This document shows, piece after piece, positions 39,415-49,458 of a DNA stretch of 64,000 nucleotides. The DNA comes from Methylomonas lenta (GTDB lineage Bacteria > Pseudomonadota > Gammaproteobacteria > Methylococcales > Methylomonadaceae): NCBI RefSeq assembly GCF_001644015.1, contig NZ_LUUI01000076.1:36777-100776 (forward strand). Direction: 5' to 3'. The position numbers were made by a program, and so were the translations under genes. The first letter of the stretch is position 1. Each line of letters begins with the position of its first letter. The notes beneath the pieces were generated by a model. It saw only the letters and a list, made by a program, of their open reading frames with translations, was not told the origin of the DNA and did not search any database.

Positions 39415-40574
39415 TGCGGGTGCGGGTGGACACTGCTCTGGTCTGGCGAGACTGCAGGCTTTTCAGGCTGATCGAGCACAGTTACAAAGGCGGTCATGCC
39501 CATCCGCAACGGGTATGCGGGGTCGCGGTCGAGAATTTCGATTCGGACCGGAAAGCGGGATGCCAGAACCACCCAGTTCAAGGTGCGCTCGACCTCGGGT
39601 AGTACGCCTTGTTGCTTGATATTGTCGGGTGAATTGGCCCAGCCGATGCCGGTGACCACGCCGCGAAACTGTTTGCCGGGATAGCTCACCAGGAACACTT
39701 CGGCTTCCCGGCCCGGTTGTATGGATTTCAGGTAGGTTTCCTTGAAATCGGCGATAACATACCAATGGCGGTCGTCGACCAAGGCGAACAATTGGCTGCC
39801 AACTTTGGCGTATTCGCCTTCGCGGGTGTTCAGGTTGGTGATGTAGGCGTCAAAGGGCGCTCGTACGAAACAATATTCCAGTTCCAATTCGGCGCTAGTA
39901 ACCTGCGCTCTGGCCGCTTCGACACGGGCGTTGATGCCGTTGAACTGGGCAATCAAGGATTGCGCTCGACTGCTTTCACTTTTGGCTTCCTCGATAGCGC
40001 TGGCTGCCGAGCGTTGTTTGGCTTGCGCGTCCGCCAACTCGGCCCGAGATGCATCCAGGCTGGAACGTGCCTGTCTGAGCTGATCGCCCGTCACATATTG
40101 CTTTTCGGCCAAGGGTTCGAGTTCTTGCAAACGATGATGCAGGTATTTGTCTTCGGCCTCGATGCGTTTGACTTCGGCCGCAGAAGCGGCGTGTTGGTGT
40201 TGCAGGCGTTCGATGGCGGTTTGCGCTGAGCTGCTGGTGGCGCGCCGCGAATCGACCTCTTTTTCCGTCAGCATCAATTCGGCCTTGGCACGATCCAGTT
40301 TGGCCTGATAGGGGCGGGGATCGATGACATACAACAGCTCGCCCTTACGGACGAACTGGTTGTCCTCGACATGCAATTCCACGATACGGCCGCTGACTTC
40401 GGCGGTGATGCCGACGATGTTGGCCCTGATCATGGCGTCGTTAGTGCGCGGATGTTGGAAATTGATCCGCCAGACCAAGCTGCCGGTGGTAATCGCGCCA
40501 AGTACGATCAGGATGCCCAGCACGCGGCCGATTAGGATGCGGCGCTGCTGGTCGGTATTTTGCGGGTTTTCCAT
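39411..40574 (-). CDS. HlyD-family membrane fusion protein (MdtN/EmrA-like)
   Basis: This 387-residue periplasmic adaptor has one N-terminal membrane anchor (ILIVLGAITTGSLVWRI, residues ~15-32), followed by the biotinyl-lipoyl half motif NDAMIRANIVGITAEVSGRIVELHVEDNQFVRKGELLYVIDPRPY. A long coiled-coil hairpin spans residues ~85-215, and the second lipoyl half is YCFVRAPFDAYITNLNTREGEYAKVG. A beta-barrel with GMTAFVTVLD closes the protein. It would connect the FUSC pump to the outer-membrane factor encoded divergently at 41110. The gene lies between the YtcA-like and FUSC genes, with a 7-base gap upstream and an overlap downstream. Confidence 0.92.
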   Translation of the reverse strand: MENPQNTDQQRRILIGRVLGILIVLGAITTGSLVWRINFQHPRTNDAMIRANIVGITAEVSGRIVELHVEDNQFVRKGELLYVIDPRPYQAKLDRAKAELMLTEKEVDSRRATSSSAQTAIERLQHQHAASAAEVKRIEAEDKYLHHRLQELEPLAEKQYVTGDQLRQARSSLDASRAELADAQAKQRSAASAIEEAKSESSRAQSLIAQFNGINARVEAARAQVTSAELELEYCFVRAPFDAYITNLNTREGEYAKVGSQLFALVDDRHWYVIADFKETYLKSIQPGREAEVFLVSYPGKQFRGVVTGIGWANSPDNIKQQGVLPEVERTLNWVVLASRFPVRIEILDRDPAYPLRMGMTAFVTVLDQPEKPAVSPDQSSVHPHPQ

Positions 40575-40581
40575 GCGATTC

Positions 40582-40851
40582 CTAGCGTGAGTAGAGCAAC
40601 AGCCAAATGCTAAAGGTGCACAAAGCCCATAAACTCGGCGCGATCAAAAGTGGTGAGCCTAGATGGGGCGCCAGCCTCAGGCGGATCAGTTGCCACATCA
40701 ACAACATGCTGGTTGCCAATCCGGCGAGGATGCAAATGATCCAGGCAGGCCAGAACGAACCCTGCAGGCTTAGCATCGGATCGCAGGCGGTCAGTAGCAA
40801 CGGTAAAGTCAAGGCAGTTGCCATTCTGGTCAGCGTTGCAATCGGCTTCAT
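40582..40851 (-). CDS. YtcA-family small membrane lipoprotein
   Basis: This 89-residue protein has a lipoprotein signal with lipobox LLTAC (Cys at about residue 23), then two membrane helices separated by a short polar loop (SFWPAWIICILAGLATSMLLM and APSLWALCTFSIWLLLYS). Length, lipobox position and topology match E. coli YtcA, whose gene heads the mdtNOP operon. GGAGGA lies five bases before the ATG. It is the first gene of this efflux operon. Its role is unknown, though constant linkage to FUSC pumps suggests an accessory part. Confidence 0.82.
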   Translation of the reverse strand: MKPIATLTRMATALTLPLLLTACDPMLSLQGSFWPAWIICILAGLATSMLLMWQLIRLRLAPHLGSPLLIAPSLWALCTFSIWLLLYSR

Positions 40852-41109
40852 GGCGATCCTCCATCACAGGAAAAAGACAAATCTAAATTTTAGTCGGTGG
40901 CGGCAAACTTTAGGCCACCGTATATCAGGGCATTACAACAGGCGAGACATCAATCCCAAGACATGAACTCGAATTGGGGCTATTCTAATGTGATCCGGAG
41001 CTTAACGGGGCGGCATATTGTTCGATGTTAGTTATTAATTTGTTGCACCAATTTGGTTAGGCAGTTCTGTTACTATATCAGTAATTTCTTATGGAATGAG
41101 CAACCATTG

Positions 41110-42636
41110 ATGACGCTATTTCTCCGTTGCGCGCGATTTACGAACGCTAGTTGGATTAACACGTCTCCAGTTTACATAGTAAGGTTGCGGCAGATTATTC
41201 TGACCTTGGCCGTGGCCTCTTTATTAACGGCTTGTAAGTCGCCGCCATCGTTGATTACCGATGCAGTACCCTCTGCGCAGCCAAGTACGCATACTATACG
41301 CTGGTCAGAATACCATGCTAACAACGCAGCACTGCCGGCGCCCAATCCCGAGACAGTGGCGTTACTGTCAGACCAGCAGCAAACCTACGATTTGCCTGCT
41401 TTAGTCGATCTGGCCTTGCAAACAAATCCCGAAACCCGGCAAAGCTGGCAGGAAGCCAAAGCCGCCGCCGCGCGGGTCGACAAACAGCGCAGTGCCTGGT
41501 ATCCGACACTGACCGCACTGGCGTTCGGACAGTATTTCAAAACCAGTATTCCTATTCCGGAAAGCGCGCTGGTCAGCCACGGTTATGGTACCTTCGGTGG
41601 TCTGGAATTGGCCTGGACGCTGTTCGATTTCGGCCGCCGCGAAGCCTTGGTAGATGCCAGTCTGGAACGTCTGGATGTGGCACAATTCGCCTTGACGCGT
41701 AAACATCAACAAATCGCTTATCGGGTTGTTACCAGCTTTTTCAGCTATCAGGCAGCACTGGCCAAAGTCGCCGCGACTCAGCAAACATTCGAAGCGGCGA
41801 AAACCAATGCCGAGGCAGTCAAGGCCAAACTCAAACAAGGTTTTGCCACTAGGCCGGATTTGTTGTTAGCCATGCAGGAACAGGCTAAAGCCAACTACGA
41901 CTTGCATGATGCGCGCGGTTCGGTGATACAGCTGCGTGCCGAGCTGACCACCAATATCGGTGTTTCACCGTCGCAAACACTCAACATGGTGGATCTGAGT
42001 CAAGTAGCGCTGCCCGACAAGCTAGAGTCTTCGGTCGAACATATAGTTGATGATGCTCTGGCGCAGCACCCGGATTTGATGGCGCAACTTGCCGAATTGC
42101 GGGCCAGGGAAGCGGAAGTGAAAAAGGCCAGGGCTGAGTTTTGGCCCAAGCTATCAATCAAAGGCAATGTTGGTAACCAATACTGGGGCGACGTACATAC
42201 CAACCCGCCCAGTAAACAAAATTACTCGTCCGACAATCTGGTTGGTACCGCGATGTTGAATTTGGAGTGGAAACTGTTCGACGGCTTCGAGCGCAGCAGC
42301 GCCGTCAGGGAGGCCGAAGCTAAGCAACAGGCCGGTCAGGCTCAGGTCGAGGCCCTGCGGTTGGAAATCATGCGCGATATTTGGCGAGCCTATGCGGACA
42401 CTAAAACCGCGCTGGAAAAACGCGAGTTCGCTCTGGCTTTGCTGCGCGCCGCCGAAGAATCCTTCGCCGCGACCCAGGAATCCTACCGCCACGGTTTTTC
42501 CACAGTGATTGATCTGCTGACGGCGCAAAAAGACTTGGCCCGAGCCCGTTACACTGAAATCGATAGTCGCGCCGAATTGCTAAAGTCTGCTGCCGCGTTG
42601 GTTTATACGGCAGGCGGACAGTCAGCAGCTGACTAA
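41110..42636 (+). CDS. TolC-like outer-membrane efflux lipoprotein (OMF family, MdtP-like)
   Basis: This 508-residue outer-membrane factor has a hydrophobic signal ending in lipobox LLTACK (IILTLAVASLLTACK), so it is probably lipidated. Two OEP repeats follow, each with long coiled-coil helices (DLPALVDLALQTNPETRQSWQEA ... and ALAQHPDLMAQLAELRAREAEVKKARAEFWP) and beta-barrel strands (LNLEWKLFDGFERSS). The ATG at 41110 leaves an unusually long n-region; an in-frame TTG at 41053 would make it longer still. It is divergent from the pump operon, whereas in E. coli mdtP is the last gene of the same operon. Confidence 0.88.
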   Translation: MTLFLRCARFTNASWINTSPVYIVRLRQIILTLAVASLLTACKSPPSLITDAVPSAQPSTHTIRWSEYHANNAALPAPNPETVALLSDQQQTYDLPALVDLALQTNPETRQSWQEAKAAAARVDKQRSAWYPTLTALAFGQYFKTSIPIPESALVSHGYGTFGGLELAWTLFDFGRREALVDASLERLDVAQFALTRKHQQIAYRVVTSFFSYQAALAKVAATQQTFEAAKTNAEAVKAKLKQGFATRPDLLLAMQEQAKANYDLHDARGSVIQLRAELTTNIGVSPSQTLNMVDLSQVALPDKLESSVEHIVDDALAQHPDLMAQLAELRAREAEVKKARAEFWPKLSIKGNVGNQYWGDVHTNPPSKQNYSSDNLVGTAMLNLEWKLFDGFERSSAVREAEAKQQAGQAQVEALRLEIMRDIWRAYADTKTALEKREFALALLRAAEESFAATQESYRHGFSTVIDLLTAQKDLARARYTEIDSRAELLKSAAALVYTAGGQSAAD

Positions 42637-42706
42637 AGCAGGCCGGAAAAATAGTATTTGTTTGGAATCTGAATCTCCGTTTGGGATCGCAAACCTGCAA
42701 AAACGC

Positions 42707-44161
42707 TTACTTTGGCAAATCCGACTTCCCCATCAACCATTCGTCAACTGCACGCGCGCACTGGCGACCTTCGCGAATAGCCCATACCACTAAAGACTGG
42801 CCACGGCGCATGTCGCCGGCACTAAAAACCCCTTCTACACTGGTTTGGTAGGCGTTATGGCCTTCGGTTGGGCTGGCCACATTGCCGCGCGGGTCCAGCG
42901 TAACATCGAGCTGTTGCAGCATGCCTTCATGAACCGGATGCACGAAACCCATGGCCAACAAGGCTAGATCCGCCTTAATTTCAAATTCCGAGCCCGGAAT
43001 TTCGCTCATTTGCCATTGTCCGCTGTCGTTTTTAGTCCATTCGAGCTTGACACATTGCAGCGCTTTCAGATGCCCCTCAGCATCGCCGATGAATGCCTTG
43101 GTGGCAACCGACCACATTCTGTTGCTGCCCTCTTCCTGAGAGCTGGAGGTGCGCAGCCGATTCGGCCAAAGCGGCCAGGTGATCGCCTTATCTTCCTTTT
43201 CAGGCGGCTTTGGCAGAATCTCGATCTGGGTGACTGATTTTGCGCCATGCCGATTAGAGGTGCCTATGCAGTCCGAACCGGTATCGCCGCCGCCGATGAC
43301 AACCACATGCTTGTCTTCAGCGCTGATAAATTCACTATCCGGCACTTTTACACCTTGTACCCGTTTGCTGTTGGCGCGCAAAAAATCCATCGCAAAGTGC
43401 ACATTATTCAAACTCCGGCCCGGTACGGCCAGATCCCGAGGATGCTCGGAGCCGCCGGCTAATACCACAGCGTCAAAATCCGTTTGTAATTTGGCAGTGG
43501 AAATATCCACCCCCACATGCACATTGGTGCGAAAATCCACGCCCTCGGCGCGCATTTGAGACATGCGTCTATCGATCAAATGTTTATTGAGTTTGAAATC
43601 CGGAATACCGTAACGCAACAGCCCACCGATTCTGTCCTGCTTCTCAAACAAGGTTACGAAGTGACCGGCTCTGGCCAGCTGTTGTGAACAGGCCAGCCCC
43701 GCAGGACCAGAACCCACTACCGCGACATGCCGGCGGGTTTTATGATGAGAGATTTCTGGTTTTATCCAGCCCTCGGCCCAGGCTTTGTCTATGATGGCGC
43801 ATTCGATGGTTTTGATGGCAACCGGCGCATCTTCCAGGTTGAGGGTGCAGGCCGCTTCGCAAGGTGCCGGACAGATGCGACCGGTAAACTCTGGGAAGTT
43901 GTTGGTGGAGTGCAGCACATCGATGGCCTGTCGCCAGTCGCCGCGATAAACCAAATCGTTCCAATCCGGAATAATGTTATTCACCGGGCAGCCGGTATGG
44001 CAAAAGGGTATGCCGCAATCCATGCAGCGGGCACCCTGGGTACTGATATCGGCCTCGGAAAGCGGTACAACGAACTCGTTATAATGCACCACGCGGTCGG
44101 CTACCGGTTCATAGCCTCTATCCAGACGTACGTATTCTCTAAATCCTGTTGGTTTACCCAT
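42707..44161 (-). CDS. gltD: Glutamate synthase (NADPH) small subunit
   Basis: GltD (484 residues) takes electrons from NADPH via FAD and passes them to GltB. The N-terminal iron-sulfur domain has the cysteine patterns [17 protein letters not shown] and CPAPCEAAC. An FAD-binding [18 protein letters not shown] and an NAD(P)-binding GGGDTGSDC follow, and the C-terminal FAD motif is [21 protein letters not shown]. The length is normal. Its ATG lies one base after the gltB stop, so the two subunits are translationally coupled. Confidence 0.97.
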   Translation of the reverse strand: MGKPTGFREYVRLDRGYEPVADRVVHYNEFVVPLSEADISTQGARCMDCGIPFCHTGCPVNNIIPDWNDLVYRGDWRQAIDVLHSTNNFPEFTGRICPAPCEAACTLNLEDAPVAIKTIECAIIDKAWAEGWIKPEISHHKTRRHVAVVGSGPAGLACSQQLARAGHFVTLFEKQDRIGGLLRYGIPDFKLNKHLIDRRMSQMRAEGVDFRTNVHVGVDISTAKLQTDFDAVVLAGGSEHPRDLAVPGRSLNNVHFAMDFLRANSKRVQGVKVPDSEFISAEDKHVVVIGGGDTGSDCIGTSNRHGAKSVTQIEILPKPPEKEDKAITWPLWPNRLRTSSSQEEGSNRMWSVATKAFIGDAEGHLKALQCVKLEWTKNDSGQWQMSEIPGSEFEIKADLALLAMGFVHPVHEGMLQQLDVTLDPRGNVASPTEGHNAYQTSVEGVFSAGDMRRGQSLVVWAIREGRQCARAVDEWLMGKSDLPK

Positions 44162-44162
44162 G

Positions 44163-47100
44163 TTAGTCCACCTTTCTGATTTGATGCTTTGGTAATTGCG
44201 GTGGCCGGCGATGCCGCGCCTCCATCTCGCTCAAGGCGCGTCGATAATCCACCGGCATGACTTTTACGAATTTAGGCAAATAGTGTGACCAATCTGCCAG
44301 GATGCGCTCGGCGAGGCTGCTTCCGGTGTAGTGCAAGTGATTGCTGATCAAATGTCGCAGACGGATGGCGTCGAAGCGGGTCATATCCCGGCTGATGTCT
44401 ACTCGGCCCATGGTTTCCATGTCGCCGCCCTGATGGTCCAGGGCTTCCAGCGCATCGTCTTCAGCTGCAATGGGCTCCAGCTCTACCATCGCCATATTAC
44501 AGCGTTTGGCAAAATCACCGTTTTCATTTAACACATAAGCGATACCGCCCGACATGCCGGCCGCGAAATTTCGTCCGGTAGGTCCTAAGCAAACCATGAT
44601 ACCGCCGGTCATATATTCACAACCGTGATCGCCTAAGCCTTCGACCACCGCAGTTGCGCCTGAATTACGCACACAGAATCGTTCTCCGGCTATACCCCGG
44701 AAGTAACATTCGCCACTAATGGCGCCATACAGCACCGTGTTACCGACAATGATATTGTGTTCGGCTTGCCCGGCCATGCCGGAATGACGCGGCGGATAAA
44801 TCAGCAAACGCCCGCCTGACAAGCCTTTTCCCACATAATCATTACCATCGCCTTCCAGTTCAAGTGTGATGCCCTTTGCCAGCCAGGCGCCCCAGGACTG
44901 TCCTGCGGTGCCTTTGGCTTTAATGTGGATGGTATCGTCCGGTAGCCCCGCCAAGCCGTATTTCTCTGCCAAGCGACCGGACAGCATGGTGCCCACGGTG
45001 CGATTATAGTTTTTCACAGGCATCTCTATGCGTACCGGCTCGCCACGCTGAATAGCGGGCTGTGCTTGTTCGATTAATTGCAGATCCAGCGCCTTATCTA
45101 GGCCGTGATTCTGCGTCTCGGAATTGAAAATGGCCACCGTGTCGGCTACTTTCGGTTTGGCCAATAATTTGGAAAAGTCTAAACCTTTAGCCTTCCAATG
45201 CTCGATGGCAGGCCGCATTTCCAGCCTGTCCATCTGGCCTATCATGTCGTTGATGCTGCGGTAGCCCAGCTTGGCCATAATCTGCCGAAGTTCCTCGGCA
45301 ATGAAGAAAAAGAAATTCACCACATGCTCGGGCTTGCCGGAGAATTTTTTGCGCAATTCCGGGTCCTGGGTGGCCACGCCTACCGGGCAGGTGTTCAGAT
45401 GGCATTTGCGCATCATGATGCAGCCTCCGACTATCAAGGGCGCAGTGGCAAAACCGATCTCATCCGCGCCGAGTAGAAAAGCAATCGCCACATCGCGCCC
45501 GGTGCGTATGCCGCCGTCCGCCTGCACCGCAATCCGGCCGCGCAACTGATTCAATACTAGGGTTTGATGAGTCTCGGCAAGCCCGATTTCCCAAGGAGAA
45601 CCCGCATGTTTTATGGAGGTTAACGGAGAAGCGCCGGTGCCGCCATCATAACCGGCAATGGTCACATGATCGGCATGCGCCTTGGAAACCCCCGCCGCCA
45701 CGGTACCCACACCAATTTCGGACACCAGTTTCACGGAAATACGGGCTTTCGGGTTGGCGTTTTTCAGATCGTGAATCAATTGCGCCAAGTCTTCAATGGA
45801 GTAAATATCATGGTGCGGCGGCGGCGAAATCAAGCCAACGCCGGGTGTGGAATGGCGCACCCGGGCAATCTGCTTGTTGACCTTATGCCCCGGCAACTGT
45901 CCGCCTTCGCCGGGCTTGGCGCCTTGAGCAATCTTGATTTGAATGTCATCGGCATTCACCAGGTATTCAATCGTGACCCCAAAGCGGCCGGACGCCACCT
46001 GTTTGATGGCGGAACGCTCCGGATTACGCGAGCCATCGGCTAACGGTAGAAAGCGCTCGGCTTCCTCGCCGCCTTCGCCGGTATTGGATTTGCCGCCTAT
46101 CAAATTCATAGCTTTCGCCAGCGTCGAGTGGGCTTCGTATGAAATACTACCGAAGGACATGGCGCCGGTGGCAAAACGCTTGACGATGTCTTTAGCCGGT
46201 TCGACTTCCTCGATTGGCAGCGCTTGAGCCGCCCATTTGAAATCCATCAAACCGCGAAAGGTCAACAAACGTGCGTTTTGTTCGTTGATGATGCGTGCAT
46301 AGTCCTGATAGGTTTCCGCATTATTGGCTCGGGTGGCGTGTTGCAGTTTAGCGATGGTTTCAGGGGTCCAGGCATGATCCTCGCCACGTAAGCGAAAGGC
46401 ATAATCGCCGCCAACATCCAGTTGATTGCTGTAGATATGCTCGTAACCAAAACCACTGCGATGCCAACTAACGGTCTCCTCAGCGACTTCATCCAGACCA
46501 ACCCCTTCGACCTGAGTATGCGTGCCGGTGAAATAGTGTTGGATAAAAGGCGTGGACAGCCCTACGGCATCAAAAATCTGTGCGCCGCAATAAGACTGGA
46601 AGGTGGAAATGCCCATTTTCGACATCACCTTTTTCAAGCCTTTGCCGACTGCTTTGATATAACGCGACTGCGCTTCCTCGAAACTGAGTTTTTCCGGTAA
46701 GCGAGGCAACATATCCTGAATGGTATCGAAAGCCAGATACGGGTTGACCGCTTCGGCACCGTAACCGACCAAGGTGGCGTAATGATGAATTTCCAGGGCG
46801 CCGCCGGTTTCCACAACCAGACCGGAACTGGTGCGCAGACCTTTTTTAATCAAATGATGATGGGTGGCGGAAGTGGCCAGCAGGGCCGGAATGGCGATGA
46901 AGTCCCGGTTGATGTTGCGATCGGACAAAATCAGAATGTTGTAACCTTGCAAAACCGCCTGTTCCGCCTGCTGACTCAACCGCCTCAATGCGGGTTCCAT
47001 GCCTTCCGCGCCTTGCTCGACCGGATAGGTGGTATCCAGGGTAAAGGTGCGGAAAATGCCGCCGGTATTGTTTTCAATGTGGCGAATTCGCTCCAGGTCT

Positions 47101-48815
47101 TCATTGGTCAACACCGGCTGTTTGACTTCCAGGCGCATGTGTTTGCCGGTATCATTGATGCCCAACAAGTTGGGGCGCGGCCCGATCAAGGATACCAATG
47201 ACATGACCATTTCTTCGCGAATCGGATCGATAGCCGGATTGGTCACTTGGGCAAAGGTTTGTTTGAAATAACTGGATAAGTGTTTGGCACGGCGCGATAA
47301 AACCGAGGGCGGATTGTCCGCGCCCATCGAGCCCACGGCTTCCTGGCCCGTTAAAACCATAGGCATCAGCAGAAATTTGACTTCCTCCTGGGTATAACCG
47401 AAAGCCTGTTGGGCATCCAGCAGGGTATCGGCATCGGGCGCCATCGGCGCGACATCGGTTGGCAATTCGTCCAGGTAAATTTGCGTGCTATTCAGCCACT
47501 CCTGATAGGGATGCGCGGATGCCAGTTGGGCTTTGATTTCGGCATCGTCAATAATGCGCCCCTGTTCCAGATCGATCAAAAACATTTTTCCAGGCTGTAA
47601 GCGCCATTTTTTGATAATTTTTTCCTCCGGAATATCCAGTACTCCCATTTCGGAGGCCATGATCACCATGTCGTCGTTAGTCACCAAATAACGTGCCGGG
47701 CGCAGGCCGTTACGGTCAAGTGTGGCGCCGATTTGCCGGCCATCGCTGAATGCGACGGCAGCAGGCCCGTCCCAAGGCTCCATCAATGCGGCGTGATATT
47801 CGTAAAAGGCCCGGCGCTTAGCGTCCATTAATTCATTGCCGGACCAAGCCTCCGGAATCAAAATCATCATCGCATGAGCCAAAGAATAGCCACCCATTAC
47901 TAACAATTCCAAGGCATTGTCGAAGCAAGCCGAATCCGATTGCCCCTCGGGGATCAGCGGCCAGATTTTATCCAGGTCCGCGCCTAAAATGCCGGAGCGC
48001 ATGGTATGGCGGCGGGCGGCCATCCAGTTGACGTTACCCCGCAAGGTATTGATTTCGCCGTTGTGACAAATCATCCGAAACGGATGAGCTCTATCCCAGG
48101 TCGGGAAGGTGTTGGTGGAAAACCGCTGATGCACCAATGCCAGTGCAGACTGGAAACGGGGATCTTGCAGATCGAGATAATAGCGCCCGACCTGACCCGC
48201 TAACAGCATGCCTTTGTAGGTTATGGTGCGGGAAGACATGGAAGTGACGTAATAGGTTGTGTCTTGCAGATCCGACTCGCGAATGGCGTTATCCATGCTC
48301 TTACGAATAACGAATAACTTGCGTTCAAAGCCATCTTGATCAGGACAAACGGAGTCGCAGGCAATAAATATCTGCCGAATCACCGGCTCACTGTTTAGCA
48401 CACTTTTACCCAGCACACTGTTATCCACCGGCACGTCACGCCAGCCTAGAATATGCTGTCCGCCATCTTGTACATGCCGGACTATGATGGCCTCCATTTT
48501 CTGCCTATCGTGGGTATTTTGCGGCAGAAAAATATTGCCGACACCATATTGACCGGCGGGCGGAAGTGTAAAATCGGTTACCCCTCGAAAAAATCCATCC
48601 GGAATCTGTACCAGCATGCCGGCGCCATCACCCGCATTGGGATCGGCGCCTACCGCACCTCGGTGATGAATGCGCTCAAGGATTTCCAAGCCCTGGCGTA
48701 CGATCGCATGGCTTTTTTGATTCTTGATGTTGCAGACGAAGCCGACGCCGCAGGCGTCATGCTCATGCGCAGGGTCATAAAGGCCTTGGGCAGCGGGTAA
48801 ATTATGGATACTCAT
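44163..48815 (-). CDS. gltB: Glutamate synthase (NADPH) large subunit
   Basis: GltB (1550 residues from ATG 48815) makes two glutamates from glutamine and 2-oxoglutarate, the GOGAT step of ammonia assimilation. It has a short propeptide followed by the class II amidotransferase nucleophile in HDACGVGFV, a central domain and the FMN/2-oxoglutarate synthase domain. The 3Fe-4S site is [18 protein letters not shown], and the C-terminal Gly-rich beta-helix ([21 protein letters not shown]) is present. An in-frame extension to 48887 adds 24 residues with no family resemblance. gltD follows at once. Confidence 0.97.
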   Translation of the reverse strand: MSIHNLPAAQGLYDPAHEHDACGVGFVCNIKNQKSHAIVRQGLEILERIHHRGAVGADPNAGDGAGMLVQIPDGFFRGVTDFTLPPAGQYGVGNIFLPQNTHDRQKMEAIIVRHVQDGGQHILGWRDVPVDNSVLGKSVLNSEPVIRQIFIACDSVCPDQDGFERKLFVIRKSMDNAIRESDLQDTTYYVTSMSSRTITYKGMLLAGQVGRYYLDLQDPRFQSALALVHQRFSTNTFPTWDRAHPFRMICHNGEINTLRGNVNWMAARRHTMRSGILGADLDKIWPLIPEGQSDSACFDNALELLVMGGYSLAHAMMILIPEAWSGNELMDAKRRAFYEYHAALMEPWDGPAAVAFSDGRQIGATLDRNGLRPARYLVTNDDMVIMASEMGVLDIPEEKIIKKWRLQPGKMFLIDLEQGRIIDDAEIKAQLASAHPYQEWLNSTQIYLDELPTDVAPMAPDADTLLDAQQAFGYTQEEVKFLLMPMVLTGQEAVGSMGADNPPSVLSRRAKHLSSYFKQTFAQVTNPAIDPIREEMVMSLVSLIGPRPNLLGINDTGKHMRLEVKQPVLTNEDLERIRHIENNTGGIFRTFTLDTTYPVEQGAEGMEPALRRLSQQAEQAVLQGYNILILSDRNINRDFIAIPALLATSATHHHLIKKGLRTSSGLVVETGGALEIHHYATLVGYGAEAVNPYLAFDTIQDMLPRLPEKLSFEEAQSRYIKAVGKGLKKVMSKMGISTFQSYCGAQIFDAVGLSTPFIQHYFTGTHTQVEGVGLDEVAEETVSWHRSGFGYEHIYSNQLDVGGDYAFRLRGEDHAWTPETIAKLQHATRANNAETYQDYARIINEQNARLLTFRGLMDFKWAAQALPIEEVEPAKDIVKRFATGAMSFGSISYEAHSTLAKAMNLIGGKSNTGEGGEEAERFLPLADGSRNPERSAIKQVASGRFGVTIEYLVNADDIQIKIAQGAKPGEGGQLPGHKVNKQIARVRHSTPGVGLISPPPHHDIYSIEDLAQLIHDLKNANPKARISVKLVSEIGVGTVAAGVSKAHADHVTIAGYDGGTGASPLTSIKHAGSPWEIGLAETHQTLVLNQLRGRIAVQADGGIRTGRDVAIAFLLGADEIGFATAPLIVGGCIMMRKCHLNTCPVGVATQDPELRKKFSGKPEHVVNFFFFIAEELRQIMAKLGYRSINDMIGQMDRLEMRPAIEHWKAKGLDFSKLLAKPKVADTVAIFNSETQNHGLDKALDLQLIEQAQPAIQRGEPVRIEMPVKNYNRTVGTMLSGRLAEKYGLAGLPDDTIHIKAKGTAGQSWGAWLAKGITLELEGDGNDYVGKGLSGGRLLIYPPRHSGMAGQAEHNIIVGNTVLYGAISGECYFRGIAGERFCVRNSGATAVVEGLGDHGCEYMTGGIMVCLGPTGRNFAAGMSGGIAYVLNENGDFAKRCNMAMVELEPIAAEDDALEALDHQGGDMETMGRVDISRDMTRFDAIRLRHLISNHLHYTGSSLAERILADWSHYLPKFVKVMPVDYRRALSEMEARHRRPPQLPKHQIRKVD

Positions 48816-49458
48816 GGCCGATCTCGTTGTTATTGGGTTATCAGGGACGATACATTGTCGAGGAGACGTGTAATCGCAGTTGCCCATCGCAAATGACTAA
48901 AAAATAAGTTCAGGGATTAAAAATTGTCCCCTCGGACTAACCTCTACTTATTCTGATCAAGACCCTAAAATCAATACACCCTTCTGCAATGGATTTCAAA
49001 TTAAATTTTAATCCTCGAAGGTATCAGGACGATGAATTTTTCATGCCAGCAACACTGGCCGGATTTAAACAAGCTAAAAATGCTTTCAGAGCTTAAGATT
49101 TTACAGAGCAATTATCTTGCCAATGAACGCAGACAGTTAATATGAGTACATAGACCTAATAGAACGGATTTAATCCAATAATCTCTCTGCCCTTACCAGC
49201 ATTTTACCGAAAGATTACATTAAGCCAGTGATGCCAGAGTTATGCTCGCAGTATGCTGACTTGCACCACAGCAGGAAATTTCGCACGACAATAGTGCGCC
49301 AAGCTTTGCAAGCAATGCGTCAATTTTCATGTTCGACTTTTTTGTAAAGCATTGAATTAAGATATATTTTATAGCTCTTCACAGTATAAATGCCTGTCTC
49401 AGTCTTTTGGCCTAAAGATTGCTAAATTAAAGAGTCTACCTGAATCAGTGGTATTTTT
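48816..49458. other. 643-base divergent intergenic region between gltB and glgP
   Basis: No gene or RNA is recognised. It must hold promoters for gltBD (minus) and glgP (plus). A TTGTAA ... TATTTT pair near 49345-49375 could serve glgP but is weak. I found no convincing sigma54 -24/-12 box for gltB. Confidence 0.45.

Noticed and set aside
48816-48887. N-terminal extension of gltB
   Set aside because: The extra residues precede the normal short propeptide and have no family match.
49285-49320. Possible sigma54 -24/-12 box upstream of gltB
   Set aside because: TGGCGC is followed by TGTC instead of TTGC; the invariant GC is missing.
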